From Malurus cyaneus samueli (Eukaryota > Chordata > Aves > Passeriformes > Maluridae), in assembly GCA_009741485.1 (NCBI GenBank), contig CM019214.1:29416746-29480745 (forward strand): a stretch of 64,000 nucleotides of DNA, written 5' to 3'. The notes beneath the pieces are model-generated. The model was not told where the DNA came from and made no database searches. It was given only the letters and a program-made list of their open reading frames with translations. The position numbers and the translations under genes were made by a program. Shown here piece by piece: positions 1-13,147 of the stretch; positions within the stretch are counted from its first letter, which is position 1; every line of letters starts with the position of its first letter.

Positions 1-2819
1 TTGATAGGCAGCACAAGTGCATAAATCCCAGCTCCAGGTGAAACACAGATAAAAATCCTCCAGAGAGAAAAAAAAGAGAAAAAAACCTCATTTAATAAAC
101 CTCCATGCATTCATTGGTAAAAAGCTAAGCCTTCCCAGGCAACTTTCACTTAAAGAAGTGGAAGAATATCCCTGCATTGCATACAGAGCTATCACAGAAG
201 GCTAAACCTTCAGGTGTTGTAGTAAAAGATACATTATTTGCATACCAGTTAATCACCAAAAGAAAAGGACTTAACCATTATTCATAATGTGGAGACTCTA
301 AAAAAAGATGCATTTTGTGCCTCTGATGTTGATTTTGGAGTGCAAAATAGAGTTGGGCATATCACTGAGTGGGACCTCAAATTCAAAGAGGCCAAATCTC
401 TCCCAGGTTTCAACAGGCAGATCAGCTGCACGGAGGAGTTTAATTTGTGGCTGCACTTGCAAACCCCTGTACTTTATTTGCCTCATCTAACCCAACCTCA
501 GCAGTCCTTGACCCCACATATGCGTGGGTGTGTCTGTGCAGATGGCAATGCTCCCCACAGTCCTCCACCAGAGGGGCATTTCTGCCAGGTAGAGGCTCCT
601 TTCAGGGGGATATCCTGGGTCAGGCTCCCTCCAAAGGCATGGGTTTGTTTTCTCAGGTCAGTAAATGTGACTCTGGCACTGGGGTCCAAAAGATCTGAGC
701 ATTTCCTCAGTTGAGCTCACCTTCTTGGTGACCCACAATCTGGGAGGTAGGTATCTCTGTTTTCACCCAGGAAAAAGGGCAGAAGATCTCAGGGTCCTTC
801 TGATACAGGATCAAAACTCTTTTTTTTCTGTGTAGCTGATTATCACTTTGTGGCCTTAGAGCCTCTTTCTTCAGTGGTGCCTTTCAGAACATATAATGTA
901 TGAAACTAAAGCTTTCTAAAACAATGAGATATCATCCCAGACAGTCTAGGAGCTCCTAACTGGCAACCTAAGCAACCCAGCAGTATTTATAAATGATAAC
1001 AAGGTAATTGATAGCAGCAAGGCAGACTTGGTATTCAGTTTCTCTGTCTGAAATTTCTGACACCGCTGCACTCAGCACTTAACTCAGAGCTGGCTGCCAC
1101 AGGATATTTAGTGATCTAATAACCAACATTAATTTTACTTTTATGAGTATTTTCTATCTATTTGGGTAGGATACTTGCAGTGCTTAAGAATCTGGAGTAT
1201 TTCTGCTCCTCCAGAGAAGTCTTGCTCCTGTCAAGGCCTTTTTTGCTTGTTTCCCAACTTCTAGATCAGTTTCTTATATGGCAGATGCTTTCATGATCTG
1301 TAACATGAATAGAGGGATTTATTATCTCTTTAATTTATTCCTTTACTCTGCTCTAGACTCCAAGTTATGGCCTAATCATCTTCCTGGCAAGAAGGGCTGT
1401 CTGTCTCCTAGGATTTTGAAAAATAAATGTATTTACTTCAATGACTTTGAGGCTGTTCCTGTCTGGCTGTGTGGAGGGTTGGTGTGAGGGTTTTTGGAAG
1501 ACAAGGACTGCATTCTTGAGGCATTTCTGAAGAGTGCATTTCGTAACCTGTGGCATGCACTGCTCACACTTTTGCCAGAGCCTTTGGACCACGATTCAAA
1601 ATCATTGCTTCACCTAACATCAGTGGGCTGGCAGCCACCAGTACATTTTGTATTGGCCCTGTTGAAGACAGGCAGGGCAACAATTCCCATTTTGCAGCTC
1701 ACAGTACCTTTGCTATTGGACCTGCCCAGCTTTTTGAAGATTGTCACCACATGCAGATGGTGCTGGTTCAGAAACCTCATCCCATCACCAGAGCCTGTAG
1801 GAATTGCTTCTGCTCTTGGCCAGATGGATGGAAACAAAGTCAGAGCTTCAGGAAAGAGGTGAGCAGCACTAAGATGAGAGGAGCCACCAAAATCCCCCAA
1901 ACAATCTGTTGCACTCACAGACTATAGGAAATAATTCATGGCCTTGAGGTGGGTCAGTTGCAATTGCAGAAAAGCAATGCAGAAGATGAGAAGCAGATAA
2001 GGGAAGAGATGGAGCATGATCAGAAGCAGTGGTTAATAATCAGATAGAAGGGACAATTAAGAGAGGCTGTTCTGCATTGCCAGGTGGAGGAGGGGAGATA
2101 ATCCGATTCCAGTAACACTGCCAGAGCACCACAACACTCTGCCTTTCATTTATTTAGGCAGTAGGAGAGCACTACCAAATACACATCCTCATCATCATAG
2201 AAAGCATTCATTTTGCTCTTGTTCACTGTGCAATTAATTAAAAAGTTATCTTTTATTCATAAAGTCACCGTAAGGCTGGGGCCAATTTGTGTCTTGCTGA
2301 AAGCACAGTTGCTTTTTTAACTCCTATTTGAGAAGTTAAAACAGCAGAGCATTTATTACCTGTCTCCCTCCTGTCTCTTCCTAAGCCATTCCTCTGGCAT
2401 TCTCCTTCCCTGCCAAGGTCTTGCCTTGGCCTGTTGTCCCACATGACTCTTGGTCCCTCATGTCTGTGCCTGCCCTCACACACACACACCCTAAACATCT
2501 CAGAGGGTGTCCAGCCACTTGTGTGATGTGCTCTGAGCTGAAGTCCAGGTGTCCCCCTTTGGCCAGGGTTCTAAAATTGTTAATGAAACACCTCCCAGAA
2601 AACACTCGCAGGCAGTGTGACTGCTTCAGCCACATATCCAGAGGAGAAAATCAAAATTTGAATCTCTTGAGTAAGCAGCACCAGGTTAAGATTTTCATTT
2701 CCCATTTCCTTCCTTTCCATTTGTGTTTCTCCTTGGGTTTAGGCTGAAGCAGACTTTGGTCCTTCCTTTATCCTCGAATGAGAAACCAGTACAGGTTCGG
2801 TGCTGCACGTACAGCACAT
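1..2819. other. Upstream flank, no gene recognised
   Basis: This is AT-rich non-coding sequence. A 125-codon open frame at 1550-1927 and an overlapping one at 1494-1862 have no recognisable domain and no splice context, so I treat them as chance frames. A short (CA)n run sits at about 2475-2489. I saw no exon of GRK1, the upstream neighbour of TMEM255B in human. Confidence 0.6.
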
Positions 2820-3262
2820 AATCACAGAATTGCACAGAATAAACTAGGTTGGAAAAAGTCTTTGAGATCATCAAGTCCAACCTGTGACCTAACATTACCT
2901 TATCAGCTAAACCATGGCTCTGAGTGCCTCATCAAGTCTTTTTTTTAAACACCTGCAGGGACAGTGAATCAACCATCACCCTGGGCAGCCCATTCCAAAG
3001 CCCAACCACTCTTTCTATGAAGAATACTTTTCTAATATCTAACCTAAACTTCCCCTCGTGCAGCTTGAGGCTGTGTCCTCTCATCCTGTCAGTGGTCACC
3101 TGGGGGAAAAGACTGACCCCCACCTGGCTACAGGCTCCTTTCAGGCAGCTGTAGAGAGTGAAAGCAAACCAAGTGACCTCAGCAGCTCCTCCTGAGCCTG
3201 GCACTTAAGGCTGTTCAGTATTCCTGGTCACCCTCCTCTAAACACACTCAAATATTTCTCCT
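2820..3262 (-). mobile_element. CR1 LINE copy, 3' part, antisense to TMEM255B
   Basis: Read on the minus strand this is the 3' end of a CR1 element. It starts with the ATCACAGAAT terminal motif, then the TCATCAAGTCCAACC word, CTGGGCAGCCCATTCC and the GTGTCCTCTCATCCTGTC region that encodes the C-terminus of ORF2. It is 5' truncated, as most bird CR1 copies are, and has many substitutions and small indels, so it is old and inactive. Confidence 0.85.
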
Positions 3263-6200
3263 CTCTTGTACTACAAATGAATGAAAATGGGGCTGAGTTT
3301 CTGCCCAGAGATGCTTGTGCCAGAGATGTGTTCCAAAGGCATTCCGGAGAGAGAAACTCTTGTATTTCTGTATCCCACCATAGTAGCCAAGGGCTACTGA
3401 GGACCTGGATCAATGGTGTGCCTGCTGTTAATAGTGAGCACAAACCATTGTCCTGTGACTGTCAGACATCTGCTGCTACAAGGTAAGTTCAAGATTTGAG
3501 GAAATAATTGCCAGCTGCTTGCAGAGAGGTTTTCCTATATGCTGATATTAAATAATTTTCACCTTAACATCACAGTTTATGAGTGACTTCTGTTGGTGTT
3601 CCAGCTTAGTTATCACTGAGTGCCTTCAGGAAATCTATGTTCAGTCTGAACCCTGAACACCACCAATACCTCCCTTGTTTTATTCTGACCTGCATAAAGT
3701 TCCAGTTTCCAAAGCTTTAGACTTACCTCATTTCATTTTGCTAACCTGAAGTGTGCCAAATTCTGACATCATGTATAAAAGCTTTAGTGTAGAGAAAAGG
3801 CCAGAATGAAAATCTTGAATTATCCTTAGTTACTGTCAAAGTAGAGAGTCCTTGGAGCTGATGCCACTTCCCTCGTGCATGTCATCACATTTAGCAGGAA
3901 TTTGGATGCAAAGGAAATGAAAAATAAAAGCAGATTTGATTTAGGACATGAATGTTCCTGAGTCACTAAAAAGTGACATTGGGACATGTGAGCATGCCTG
4001 TACACTAATTTAAATAGAAATAGATATGCCCATGTGTGGGACTTATGGCAGTGTGACAGTTTTAGCTGTGTGAAGTTACATTTTATTCACGAAGCATTTT
4101 TAAAGCCTCATGTGTACCCTGTCCCACTCATCAGCATCCTCTGGGCCCAGTGTGCACACTAGAAACCCCTGACACTTTCAAACTGCGGCTGCCACAGAGG
4201 ATATGGTACTGAACAAGTGAAGCTCTCCCATTAACATTAGCTCTCAGCAAATGTTCCCTTTCCAAGGATGAATTTTTCACTGAATCCCTCTCCACAATGC
4301 TTTTCTACCTGTCTGCTCACCTTTTTCCATCCCTGCCAGTGACTTAGGCAGCAAAGCAATCTAATATCTTTCCCTTGAAATCACAACGTGCAACACAGCC
4401 AGGACCGAAGGCTTTCTGCAAATGGAAATAGAGATTCCCACCTTTAGAACTGATCTTCTGACAGATGGCACAGTTCCTACACCGAGGTATACTGCTAATG
4501 GAAAAGCAGTTACAAATAACTGCCAAAGAGTCAGAAACTTACCAGTTATTTCTCACTCTCTTTTCTAGAGTCTGGTACCTCTGTAGTAAGGCAGATTCTT
4601 CTGTGTAAGGCAATGACAACTGTCAGTAGCACAGCTTATGTATCTTTGCAAAAAAGTACCTCTAGCAGTGTTTCTACCACCACCTGCTGTATATTCCACA
4701 TCCTTTGATCCTGCTGGCACATGGTTCATGTTTTGGATGATCTGTCTGGCTGCCTCCAGGCCTTTGCCATAACCAGTAGCTCAGGCATTTGCCCAGTCAT
4801 GATAATAAAACCTTGTTACCACACTTTAAACAACCATTTCTGTACAAATTGTGAAAATAAAAACTTACAGGAGTAGAGGACCAAGTTCTGCACTGTGCTG
4901 TGTTCAAAGAGCATTTATATCTTTTAGAAATCCTCTGAAACCCATTGGCCAGTTTGAAGTCAGAAGAATTTGCCACTGGGTTTGAGGGATACGCCTTCCT
5001 CATGGAATTCCCCAGTAGAATTGCTGGGGGTGCCCATGGAAGTCAAAGGGATGAATTGTAGGGCAGGATGTTGAGCAGATGCCTACTAGGTTGTGGTATC
5101 AAGGTTTTTCAGTACCTATTTCAATGGTTTCACTGATAACAAAAATAATTTTTAAAATAACACTTTCAGATGTGACCTGAAAAACATACATAAGAAATCA
5201 AGATGTTACCGAACTGTATGATAAGAGATATTCTGTTTTATCAATTCAGAGTTTCATAGTAGAGGGGAAGATACAGCAGAATATAATAATAAAGACATAC
5301 TGCTGAAATGGCATAACAGTTATTTATGAAAACTGGATAATATCCAGGTTGTTCTTGGAAAGGGAAAGATGTGTGAATATCAGCATAAATAAATATTCAA
5401 TGTTGTATTCTTGCTGGAAATGGCCAGCATTTTTTTCTCATAGTTCCTTGCATTATTTGCATAACAAATCCACTAGAAAAGAAAGAAAATATGTTTGAAG
5501 ATGATTTATGAAAAAAATATGGGTTTTGCTGCCTTATTTTCCTTATCAACATACACAAAATCCCAATTTGCAGACAAACAATCACAGACTTGTAGATCCC
5601 CAGGAAAAAAGGCCAGAAATCTGGAAATCATCTGTTGCAGTTGCATTTGTGGTGGAACCAAGCAATGCAGTGGCTAAGAGTGTCGGGCTGGGAAATGATG
5701 TCCTGATCAAAGTCTGGGAAGGACCTGTAAGGGACCTTGGAGGCAAACCCATAACCGATACTTATCACCTTAAATCCACACTTGTTCAAACGAAGAGCGG
5801 ACAAAGTTAATGTAATATCAGATGTAAACCATCAAACGTAGTCTGTGAGGCAAAAGGAATGTCTCATTTTCATTTATTACAGTAGCTGCTTACTATAAAC
5901 AGCCACCTCATCTCCAAATACAATCTATTTTTCCCTTTAGAAGTCCAGGTAATCAAGCATGATGCTGGGATCCATTTGCACATTTGTGTTCAGAGGCGTT
6001 TCAGTTCATCCAAACCACACAATTCCACTTCTCACTCTTCTTTTTCCCCACACATGTTTCAGTGACTTTTTGTTTTCACTGACACTGAAAAAGCAAGATA
6101 GGGAGACTGATTTCCTGCTCTCATTCTTTCCCGTTATAATAATTATATATATATTATATGCTTTTGTATGTACATAGGCAAAGAAAATGTCTCTTGTTTT

Positions 6201-9200
6201 AGCACCAAATGCTGCAGTTTGTTTGTTGGGGAGGAACAGAACAACTGATTGAAAGGGGCCTCTCTTTGGTGGCTGAACTTGGAGAGTCCACAACCCCTCC
6301 TATGCCATGGTATTTTGTCACATTTTGAGCTGGCCTGACATGTCCCACTCCCCTGTGCAGGGCTTTTTTCCAGGCTAGCAGGAAGCTCTCCATGGAGACC
6401 AAGCAAGACTGAAGAGCTTTGATTTTGTCCTACTCCTTCAGGAGCACCTCTTTACCTCTGCACAAAATACATCTGGTGACTTCAGGGCTCCGTCTGTGGA
6501 GGTCCAGAGACAGGAGAAGGAATTTATCACTGGGGATGCAAGCCTTGCAAATACCAGTCCAACTCATGGTCATTTTAATCCAGCCTCAACACCTATTCAT
6601 GGCTTTAATCTTCTCACCTGAGAGAGGTTTCTCTTTCTTTCTTGTGTGTGCTGCTGAAAATACTGTTTTTGTGGTCTAACCACACAAGGCACGAGGACTC
6701 TGCTGCCTAAGTGACAGCTCTGAGGTCAGGAGAAATGTCTGTGACTGACAGCCAAAGGAAACAAAAAAATTAGGGGCAGAAGAAACATAGAAGTGATAAG
6801 TGCTTCCTAGGCTGAGTTTATTGCTATTTTTAGCATTAAAATAGGATAATTTCACAGAATACTTTGGACAATGAGGTTGAAAGGAAATAGAGAAAGATGT
6901 GTAACATGAACAGGTCCCCTTAACCACTCTGAGTATGAGCACCTCAGAGCTGTAAAAAAAAAGAAGGGGACATTGAAGAAAAGCACTATTAAAAATTTCC
7001 ACATAAAGTTTTCTGCTATGCACTTTTTCCTTTGTGAAACACTCCAGGCTGCAGTGGCTCTGCATCTTTTTTTGTCTTCTTGGATGTCTAAACATCCATG
7101 GCAGCAAGCCATAGTCCATCTCCCGGGCAGTTAAACCTCCTCGGCAGCAAGTCATGGTCCACCAGCTGCTTTTAACTCTTTTTTTCTTTACTGACAACAT
7201 AGCATTTTACAAAACAAAGTACATGTAAGGCTCTAAACTGCTGCTGAAAGTGTCTTGGCCCTGAGGGTAGAGAAGGCATTTTAAAACCTGTCACCTTTTT
7301 TAATTTCAACCCTACATCTCCTCTTTATCTCCACAAGCAGCCCATGTCACCATATGCACCATTAATCCTGGTACTTTCAAATGAAGCAGAAGAAATAAAC
7401 TAGGCTGTAGCCCTTCCTTTGTGCTGCCATAATCAACCAAGCTAGGCATTGGGAAGACAGAGTGCTGACATTTTAACTTTTAATGGAAGAATTTCTTACC
7501 CACGGAGGTATCAACAGGAAATGGAGGATCATCCTTGCTTTTGAAAATAAAATTAGCTGGTTTTGAGCCAGCATGGGTGCAGCCACAAGTGGGGTGGTGT
7601 GAAGATGACCTTTGCAGGGCTGGAGGTGCAGCTGAGCCAGAGCAGTGGCTGTTGTAAGTCACTGCTCCAGATGAATGACCTTGACCCTGGCACTCAGAAC
7701 CCACCTGCTGTTTAAATATCCTGTACTATCTCCAGCTAAATTCCAGTGATTCATGCCGTTCACTGCCTTTTTCTGACAGGTTGCCAGAAATCCTCACCTC
7801 CCCAGCATCCTGCAGGATGACCCAGCCTCCAAGTCAGATTTTATGTCTTCCTTCTGTTAACACTTCCACATCTTTATTAAATCCTGAACACAAGATTTTA
7901 AGGATTAGCAAGCTGCTTCTCTCATGTGTGGGAGAAATGCTGCAGTTGTGATCCTTTCAATGGATGTGAGTGCAGGGAAAATGCTGAAACACTGGACTGC
8001 AGTAAGAGCTTGCCAGCTTATTCCCCTCTAAATAGGCATCTAAGGAGCCTTTGAGAGGGGGGAAAAGGAGTCACTAGACATTACTGGGATACCTCTCCTT
8101 GGCTGGTATATTTTCTTCTAGAACAATCTTCCGAGGTTGACCCACCTGTCTCTGCTCACCTTCTGCCTCTTCTCTCATCTTCCCAGCTGAGCCACACTTC
8201 CACATTCTACAGACTTAGCTGTTCTCCTTACCAAGGCATTTTTGATTCAGTGGAAACTGCAGTGCATGTCAGAATATGGCTCTAATTCCATATTTCATGG
8301 TCCAGAGTTTATGAAGAGTACGGTGAGTTCTTGAAGTTAAAGGAGTCCATCAGTAAAACAATTAGGAGATCAGTTTGACAAACGTTGTGGTACATTACGA
8401 CCCTTGAGGGGTTGTCAGTGTGGAACTTGGCTCTTGACTCTCCTCATCTTCCATTAAACTTGTAAAACTGCCTGTCAAGGGAAAGGAGAACCTCGTAAGT
8501 GAGACTTTAAAACTCAACCAAGCAAAGCTGCTCAGAATATACAGAGGAAACAACCTTGCCTGGATGGGACAAGAGAGGTGGAAGGATCTCTTCCCTCATT
8601 GAGACTGTACCAGACATTGTCCTTGAGTTTGTGTCACTACAGCAGATACAATGAAGGGCACCTGACTAAATCAGGCACCGACTAAAATGAGGAAATGTAC
8701 AGGGTGTCTCACTTACTTCTGGGCTTTAAAAAACCTAGTAATTTGAAGTAATTAATCATAATTCACTGTGCTTTTAAAGGAATTTTTTAAGATGCTTCAA
8801 GATATGAAAAATAATTAATCAAACTTGATGTTAACTATTTAGAAGTGTAATTGAAATTATGCCTGTTACAAAATTTGATTACTATATCTGCATTCCACAT
8901 TGTTTTATTCTTTTGCTGATGGCATAGTTCTGAAATTTAAGAGGCATTTTCTAGAGGAGTTTACTCATGCAATCCAAAAACTCATGATTTGTTCCTGTTT
9001 GGACTGGTATAAATACCTCTGTATGAACATTTTTACCTGCATACAAATTAATGTCACAATACCAAGTAATTTTTTTTGATTTTTTCTTCTGTCATGCTTC
9101 TGATGTGTTATTATTGGTACTTTGCAAACATACCTTTATTGATTATTAATTGAAGAGGCACATATGCGGCTTCTATAAAGTAAGGCTCTATCAGTGTAAC

Positions 9201-10539
9201 AATATTTCAAAACCAGGTATTTCTCTGAAACCCGTTGTTTTACTTCAGTTTTCAGAGATTTGTTGTCTTGATTTGGTTATAAGTTACAGCACAAGAATGG
9301 TCTCCAGTGCATTATCCACACAACTTTTCATTGTTTAGCTTTATTAACAAATAAATCACACAATGGCTTTTGGTATCACATTGCAGTAGTTTGCTTATTT
9401 TGTTGGGATGTTTTTGTAAGGGTGAGACACCTTTCTCCAGGTATCTTCTCCTATGATTTTAAATATACCTGACATTTAACTTGACTTTTATCTTGCTCTT
9501 TTCACTTTGCTTCTTACTCCCATTGGGGTATTCCTCATCTTCACACAGAGCACATGGAGCCCCCTGTCACAACATGTTGTGAATGCTGAAAGTTTATAGA
9601 GTTCAAAAACTGACTGCACAAATTAGTAGGTGAAGTCTACTGAAGGCAATTAAAGAATTTATTCCTGCTTTTGACAGACATACACCGTGAGTGAAAGTGT
9701 CATTCACTGATTTCCAATGCCTCTGAACAATGCTGTAAATAGCTATACTTTTTCAAGTCCCTTTAAAAGAAGTCAGGTTCTTTATCTTGTGTGTGCTAAT
9801 AAGACACACACTGAATACTGACTGGCACCAGGAAGCAGAATTTTTGATTGACCAGAAATTGTCTTTTAATAGCCATATTTTAGTCAAGTATTCAGTGGCC
9901 ATTTATCTCAACCTCAAGGCTACCTCTGTTGTTCCTTTCACCTCCTGTGTGATTCTCTTATGCTGCCCAGCTGAACTAAGGCAATGTACTTCTCAAGGCA
10001 TTGTACCAGTGACCATGCCAATAAATACAATTTATAAATTATGAACCAAGGAAATTTTCTTGCCTCATTTTCATGACCCTCTGTGACTGGGCCAGATTAT
10101 TGAGCATCCTGAGTTTAGCTTCAGCAATGACTGGCTTACCCTTCTGCTGGATGTTCAGATAATGAGAGGAGGAGACAGGTCCCAAACCTTCCGAGGAATA
10201 CAATAGTAATCTGAGGACTGTGGTGAAAAGTTAAGTGCATTGGACGCCAACATTACAATAAAAGTTTTTATTATTTGTTTTTAAGTGTATAAGCTCCATT
10301 TCAACACAATCTAACATGCTAGTGAGCTCCTGCTCCCACTGCCCTCAGTATCAGCAATTGTGATATCAGGAACAGAATTGTGCCTGCCAGCTTTGTGATG
10401 GTCACACGCTTCATAACCACACAAACACTCCTTAAACCCAGCAGCAGCAGTGATCAGTAATCAGTGATCTTGCCTCCAGACTGGTCCCTGAGGTGCACCT
10501 CAGCTGGCCTGCCAGTATCCTGGCTTCCTGTTTGTAATT
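3263..10539. other. Upstream flank, no gene recognised
   Basis: This is about 7.3 kb of non-coding DNA. A 100-codon frame at 5508-5810 and a 174-codon minus-strand frame at 6676-7200 look like chance frames; neither shows a domain I know. An AT-rich run lies near 6140-6165. A small cluster of CpG in otherwise CpG-poor sequence lies at about 5,690-5,830. No promoter, RNA gene or further repeat could be supported. Confidence 0.55.
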
Positions 10540-12080
10540 CCCATAACTGATGTTGACCCATGTCGACTCCATGTTAAGACTTTTTCTCTGAAGGACTCTA
10601 TTAAAGTATAGACATCCAGATAGATTTGCTTCACTACAATGCTTTTGTTTCAGGGATCACTTCCCTTATCAAAGATCTCGGTAGTCTGACATGATCTATC
10701 TTTGATGAACCATAATGTAGCTGAACCCATTTTTCACTTACCTCTAAGAACTTTCTCAGTCAAATTAACAGGGCATTAATTCTCAGTCAAATTAACAGGA
10801 GTTGCTGTTCCTCTCACTCCCTCTGCTTTATTAGAAGACAGGTTTCCTAGTCTCCATTAGTCTCCAATAACAGCTTTTCACCCCCAACTTTGTTGGTTTA
10901 TCAAAACTTTTCTTCAGGATCTGACAAGATAGATACTAATTTTTTCAACTTTTGGGGTGCAATTTTCCAGGGCCTGTCACAAGAAACAGCCAAACTACGC
11001 TTCTAGTTCATATCTGCTAATGTCATCTTTCACACTATCTTGCTCACTTTATACTCTCTGCAAATACCCTCACCTTAGTTTTTTTCTTTTCAGTGAAAAC
11101 TGAGGCTATGTATTTATTCAATATTTGGAGCACCTTCACCTCATACCTGGCATTTAGCCACCATGTAGCTTGCTTCTTTGAATCACTTTTATTTATATAG
11201 TGAAGAATTCTTTGCTATCTGTTATCCTTTGCTTTGTAACATCAGGTTTAGCTAGATTTTTATCCATTCTTTCTCTCTGATCCTGCAGTTTCTAATCTTG
11301 TAAACTATATCCTGCTTCCTGTAAGTTCATTCACTTTCAGGTAGTTACTTATCCACTTGCTCTACAATTGTTCTTGACCTATTCCAACCTCTTTTATGGA
11401 TGAAAGTGCTATACAGGACTTTCCATTTTGGATTTAAAGTAAGTCCATGATTCTTCCATGCTTAAATGCTTGCGTTTTCAGATCTGTGCAGCCTCGCTCA
11501 TCATTTTTCATAGTTTCTTAATGTTTGCCCTCTGATATCACGGACTGTAGGACCAGATCTATTCTTGGTTTTTATGAAATTTGCTGTAAAAAATGTTACT
11601 CACTCACCAAGGTTATTTTCTGTAATCAAATTATTATTTTAAAGATTTATAATATGCTTATATTTTACTGAAAAGAATTATAGATCTGCATCCCTTTAAG
11701 CTGTTGATCAGCTGATCAGATGGCTGCTGGTAAATAAAGAGTTTATTGCCCATCACACCCGATAATACATGCTGCCTAAGGTCTTCGTCTTGCAGCTGTC
11801 TGGGGAATTGAAGTCATCCCCAGGCTTGCTGTTATTTACTGTTGATGAAAACCTCTATCCATAGCCATCCCTGAACCTAAGGGTCTTTATCAGATTTTGG
11901 AGCATTTGTATCACTCTTATCCACTGCCACTTTCAAATACATTTCCTATTTGTACCATCATCATCTGTGTTTTCTCCATCTATTACTTCATTAATTTCTA
12001 TTAAAAACTAGTCATTAATAGTACAAATACTACCTCTATCTTACTTTTTTTCTCCCTTTTTCAACATCTTCAGGTAAGGG
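10540..12080 (-). mobile_element. Ancient degraded CR1/L3-like LINE, antisense
   Basis: Several words occur in the order expected for the minus strand of a CR1/L3-type ORF2. A reverse-transcriptase stretch lies at about 10,640-10,720 (TCTGACATGATCTATCTTTG then a GAACC word). A TTCAGTGAAAACTGAGGC / TTATTCAATATTTGGAGCACC block follows at 11,090-11,135. An endonuclease-like GGGGAATTGAAGTCATCCCC word sits at about 11,802-11,821. No reading frame survives. I recognise it by pattern only; it is far more diverged than the CR1 copies elsewhere in the window, and its limits are approximate. Confidence 0.55.
10753..10799. repeat. 27-bp tandem duplication
   Basis: The 20-base word TTCTCAGTCAAATTAACAGG occurs at 10753 and again 27 bases later at 10780, within the old LINE. 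It looks like a simple replication-slippage duplication. Confidence 0.85.
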
Positions 12081-12839
12081 GATGCAAAGAGAAAAACTGG
12101 ATTTTTTGTTTGGCATTAGCCCTTGGCTTTCTTATCTTCATAGGCTACAGGGATAGCACGGGAGAAAATTGTCTCTTTCCATGTAACCATTTCCGGTGGA
12201 AATCAGCCAAACATGAAGATCTTAAATACTTATGCATGCATACATTTAGAGGCTGGGGCTGAAGAAAAACAAGGATGTTAATAGAGTTGTGCTTGTTGCA
12301 AGTGGGAGAACACAACATAAGCAAAGCACTTGGCAGCCTATCAAAAACATGTTCCACAAGAAAAATTTATTACATTCTCTGCTATAGGGAAGTCAGGCAA
12401 AAGGAACAGCGGACATCAAAACAGCACATTGGCTTTGTCTGTTCCTTCTCAGTTGTTCTTTCAGACAGAAGTCACACAACCCTGCAGTCACTAGCACCAG
12501 AAGCAACAGCTGGCTGTTCCTGGGAAGCAGCAGAACAAGAGTAGAATCTGCAGAGGGAATAAAAACCGAGGCAGTGAAGTTGAGAGACGGATGCATGTAA
12601 GAAAAAAAGAGAAGCCCTGCAGACTTTTGACATTTCCTGTCTTAGCCTACACCTGCCTTAATTTATGTCTTGGGGATATCTGCTGTTGTAATTTAATTAG
12701 TATTTTTGGTTGCTGTGGTATTTTCTTTTTGATTTTCAGATCCCATTTTTTTAAAGGGAAGAAGAAAGCTGAAAGAAAAGTTTGACAATTCTGATCTCCA
12801 CCAGGCGTCAAACTGGCCAAGAAGAAACCCAGGAGTGAG
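12081..12839. other. Proximal flank upstream of the CpG island
   Basis: This is AT-rich sequence between the old LINE and the promoter island. Open frames here are short and have no recognisable content. It may hold distal promoter elements, but none can be named from sequence. Confidence 0.5.
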
Positions 12840-13088
12840 GCCAGGGCTGGGGCACGGGTAGGACACGTAACAAATAAAGCAGCTGATGGCTGCATGAGTA
12901 AAGACCTGGTCCGTGCTCCCCACGAGGACGGCAGGAGCGGGGTCAGGTCGGGCTGGGCACCAGTGTCCCCCCATCGGGGGCAAAGCGCCGCCGCCCCGCC
13001 CCGGCCCCGCCGGCCCCGGGGCGGACCCGCCGCACCCTCGGGCAGCGCCGGCTCAGCGCGGAGCGGAGCGGGGCGAGAGCCCCGGGAG

Positions 13089-13147
13089 ATGATGGTCCCG
13101 CCCCCCTCCCGCCGTGTCGGGCCCGCTGGCCATGCTGGACCCCATAG
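13089..13147 (+). promoter_or_regulatory. Upstream out-of-frame ATG pair overlapping the TMEM255B start
   Basis: ATGATGG at 13089-13095 lies in the putative leader. The second ATG (13092) has A at -3 and G at +4, a better context than the main start at 13132. Its frame is open through the exon 1 donor and differs from the TMEM255B frame. If transcription begins upstream of 13089 this would be an overlapping upstream reading frame that could lower main-frame initiation; if it begins downstream, the pair is irrelevant. It is seen in sequence only and its function is inferred. Confidence 0.45.
13132..13147 (+). CDS. TMEM255B: TMEM255B coding exon 1 (start codon, MLDPI plus one base)
   Basis: ATG CTG GAC CCC ATA G is followed by donor GTGAGC, so the exon ends in phase 1. 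The last G joins GA of exon 2 to make Gly6. The start was chosen because an in-frame TGA sits at 13090-13092, this is the first in-frame ATG after it, and the frame runs directly into the recognisable exon 2. The context has G at -3 but C at +4, so it is only moderately strong. Two upstream ATGs at 13089 and 13092 are in another frame and would not read the TMEM255B protein. The N-terminus ahead of the basic KRKR cluster is short (nine residues). The transcription start is not visible, so the 5' UTR length is unknown. Confidence 0.78.

Noticed and set aside
1494..1927. Overlapping 122- and 125-codon frames in the upstream flank
   Set aside because: No recognisable domain, no splice context and no family resemblance; treated as chance frames.
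1..12839. Possible last exons of GRK1, the neighbour of TMEM255B in human
   Set aside because: I found no kinase-like or other GRK1-like exon on either strand, so the neighbour, if conserved, lies further upstream.
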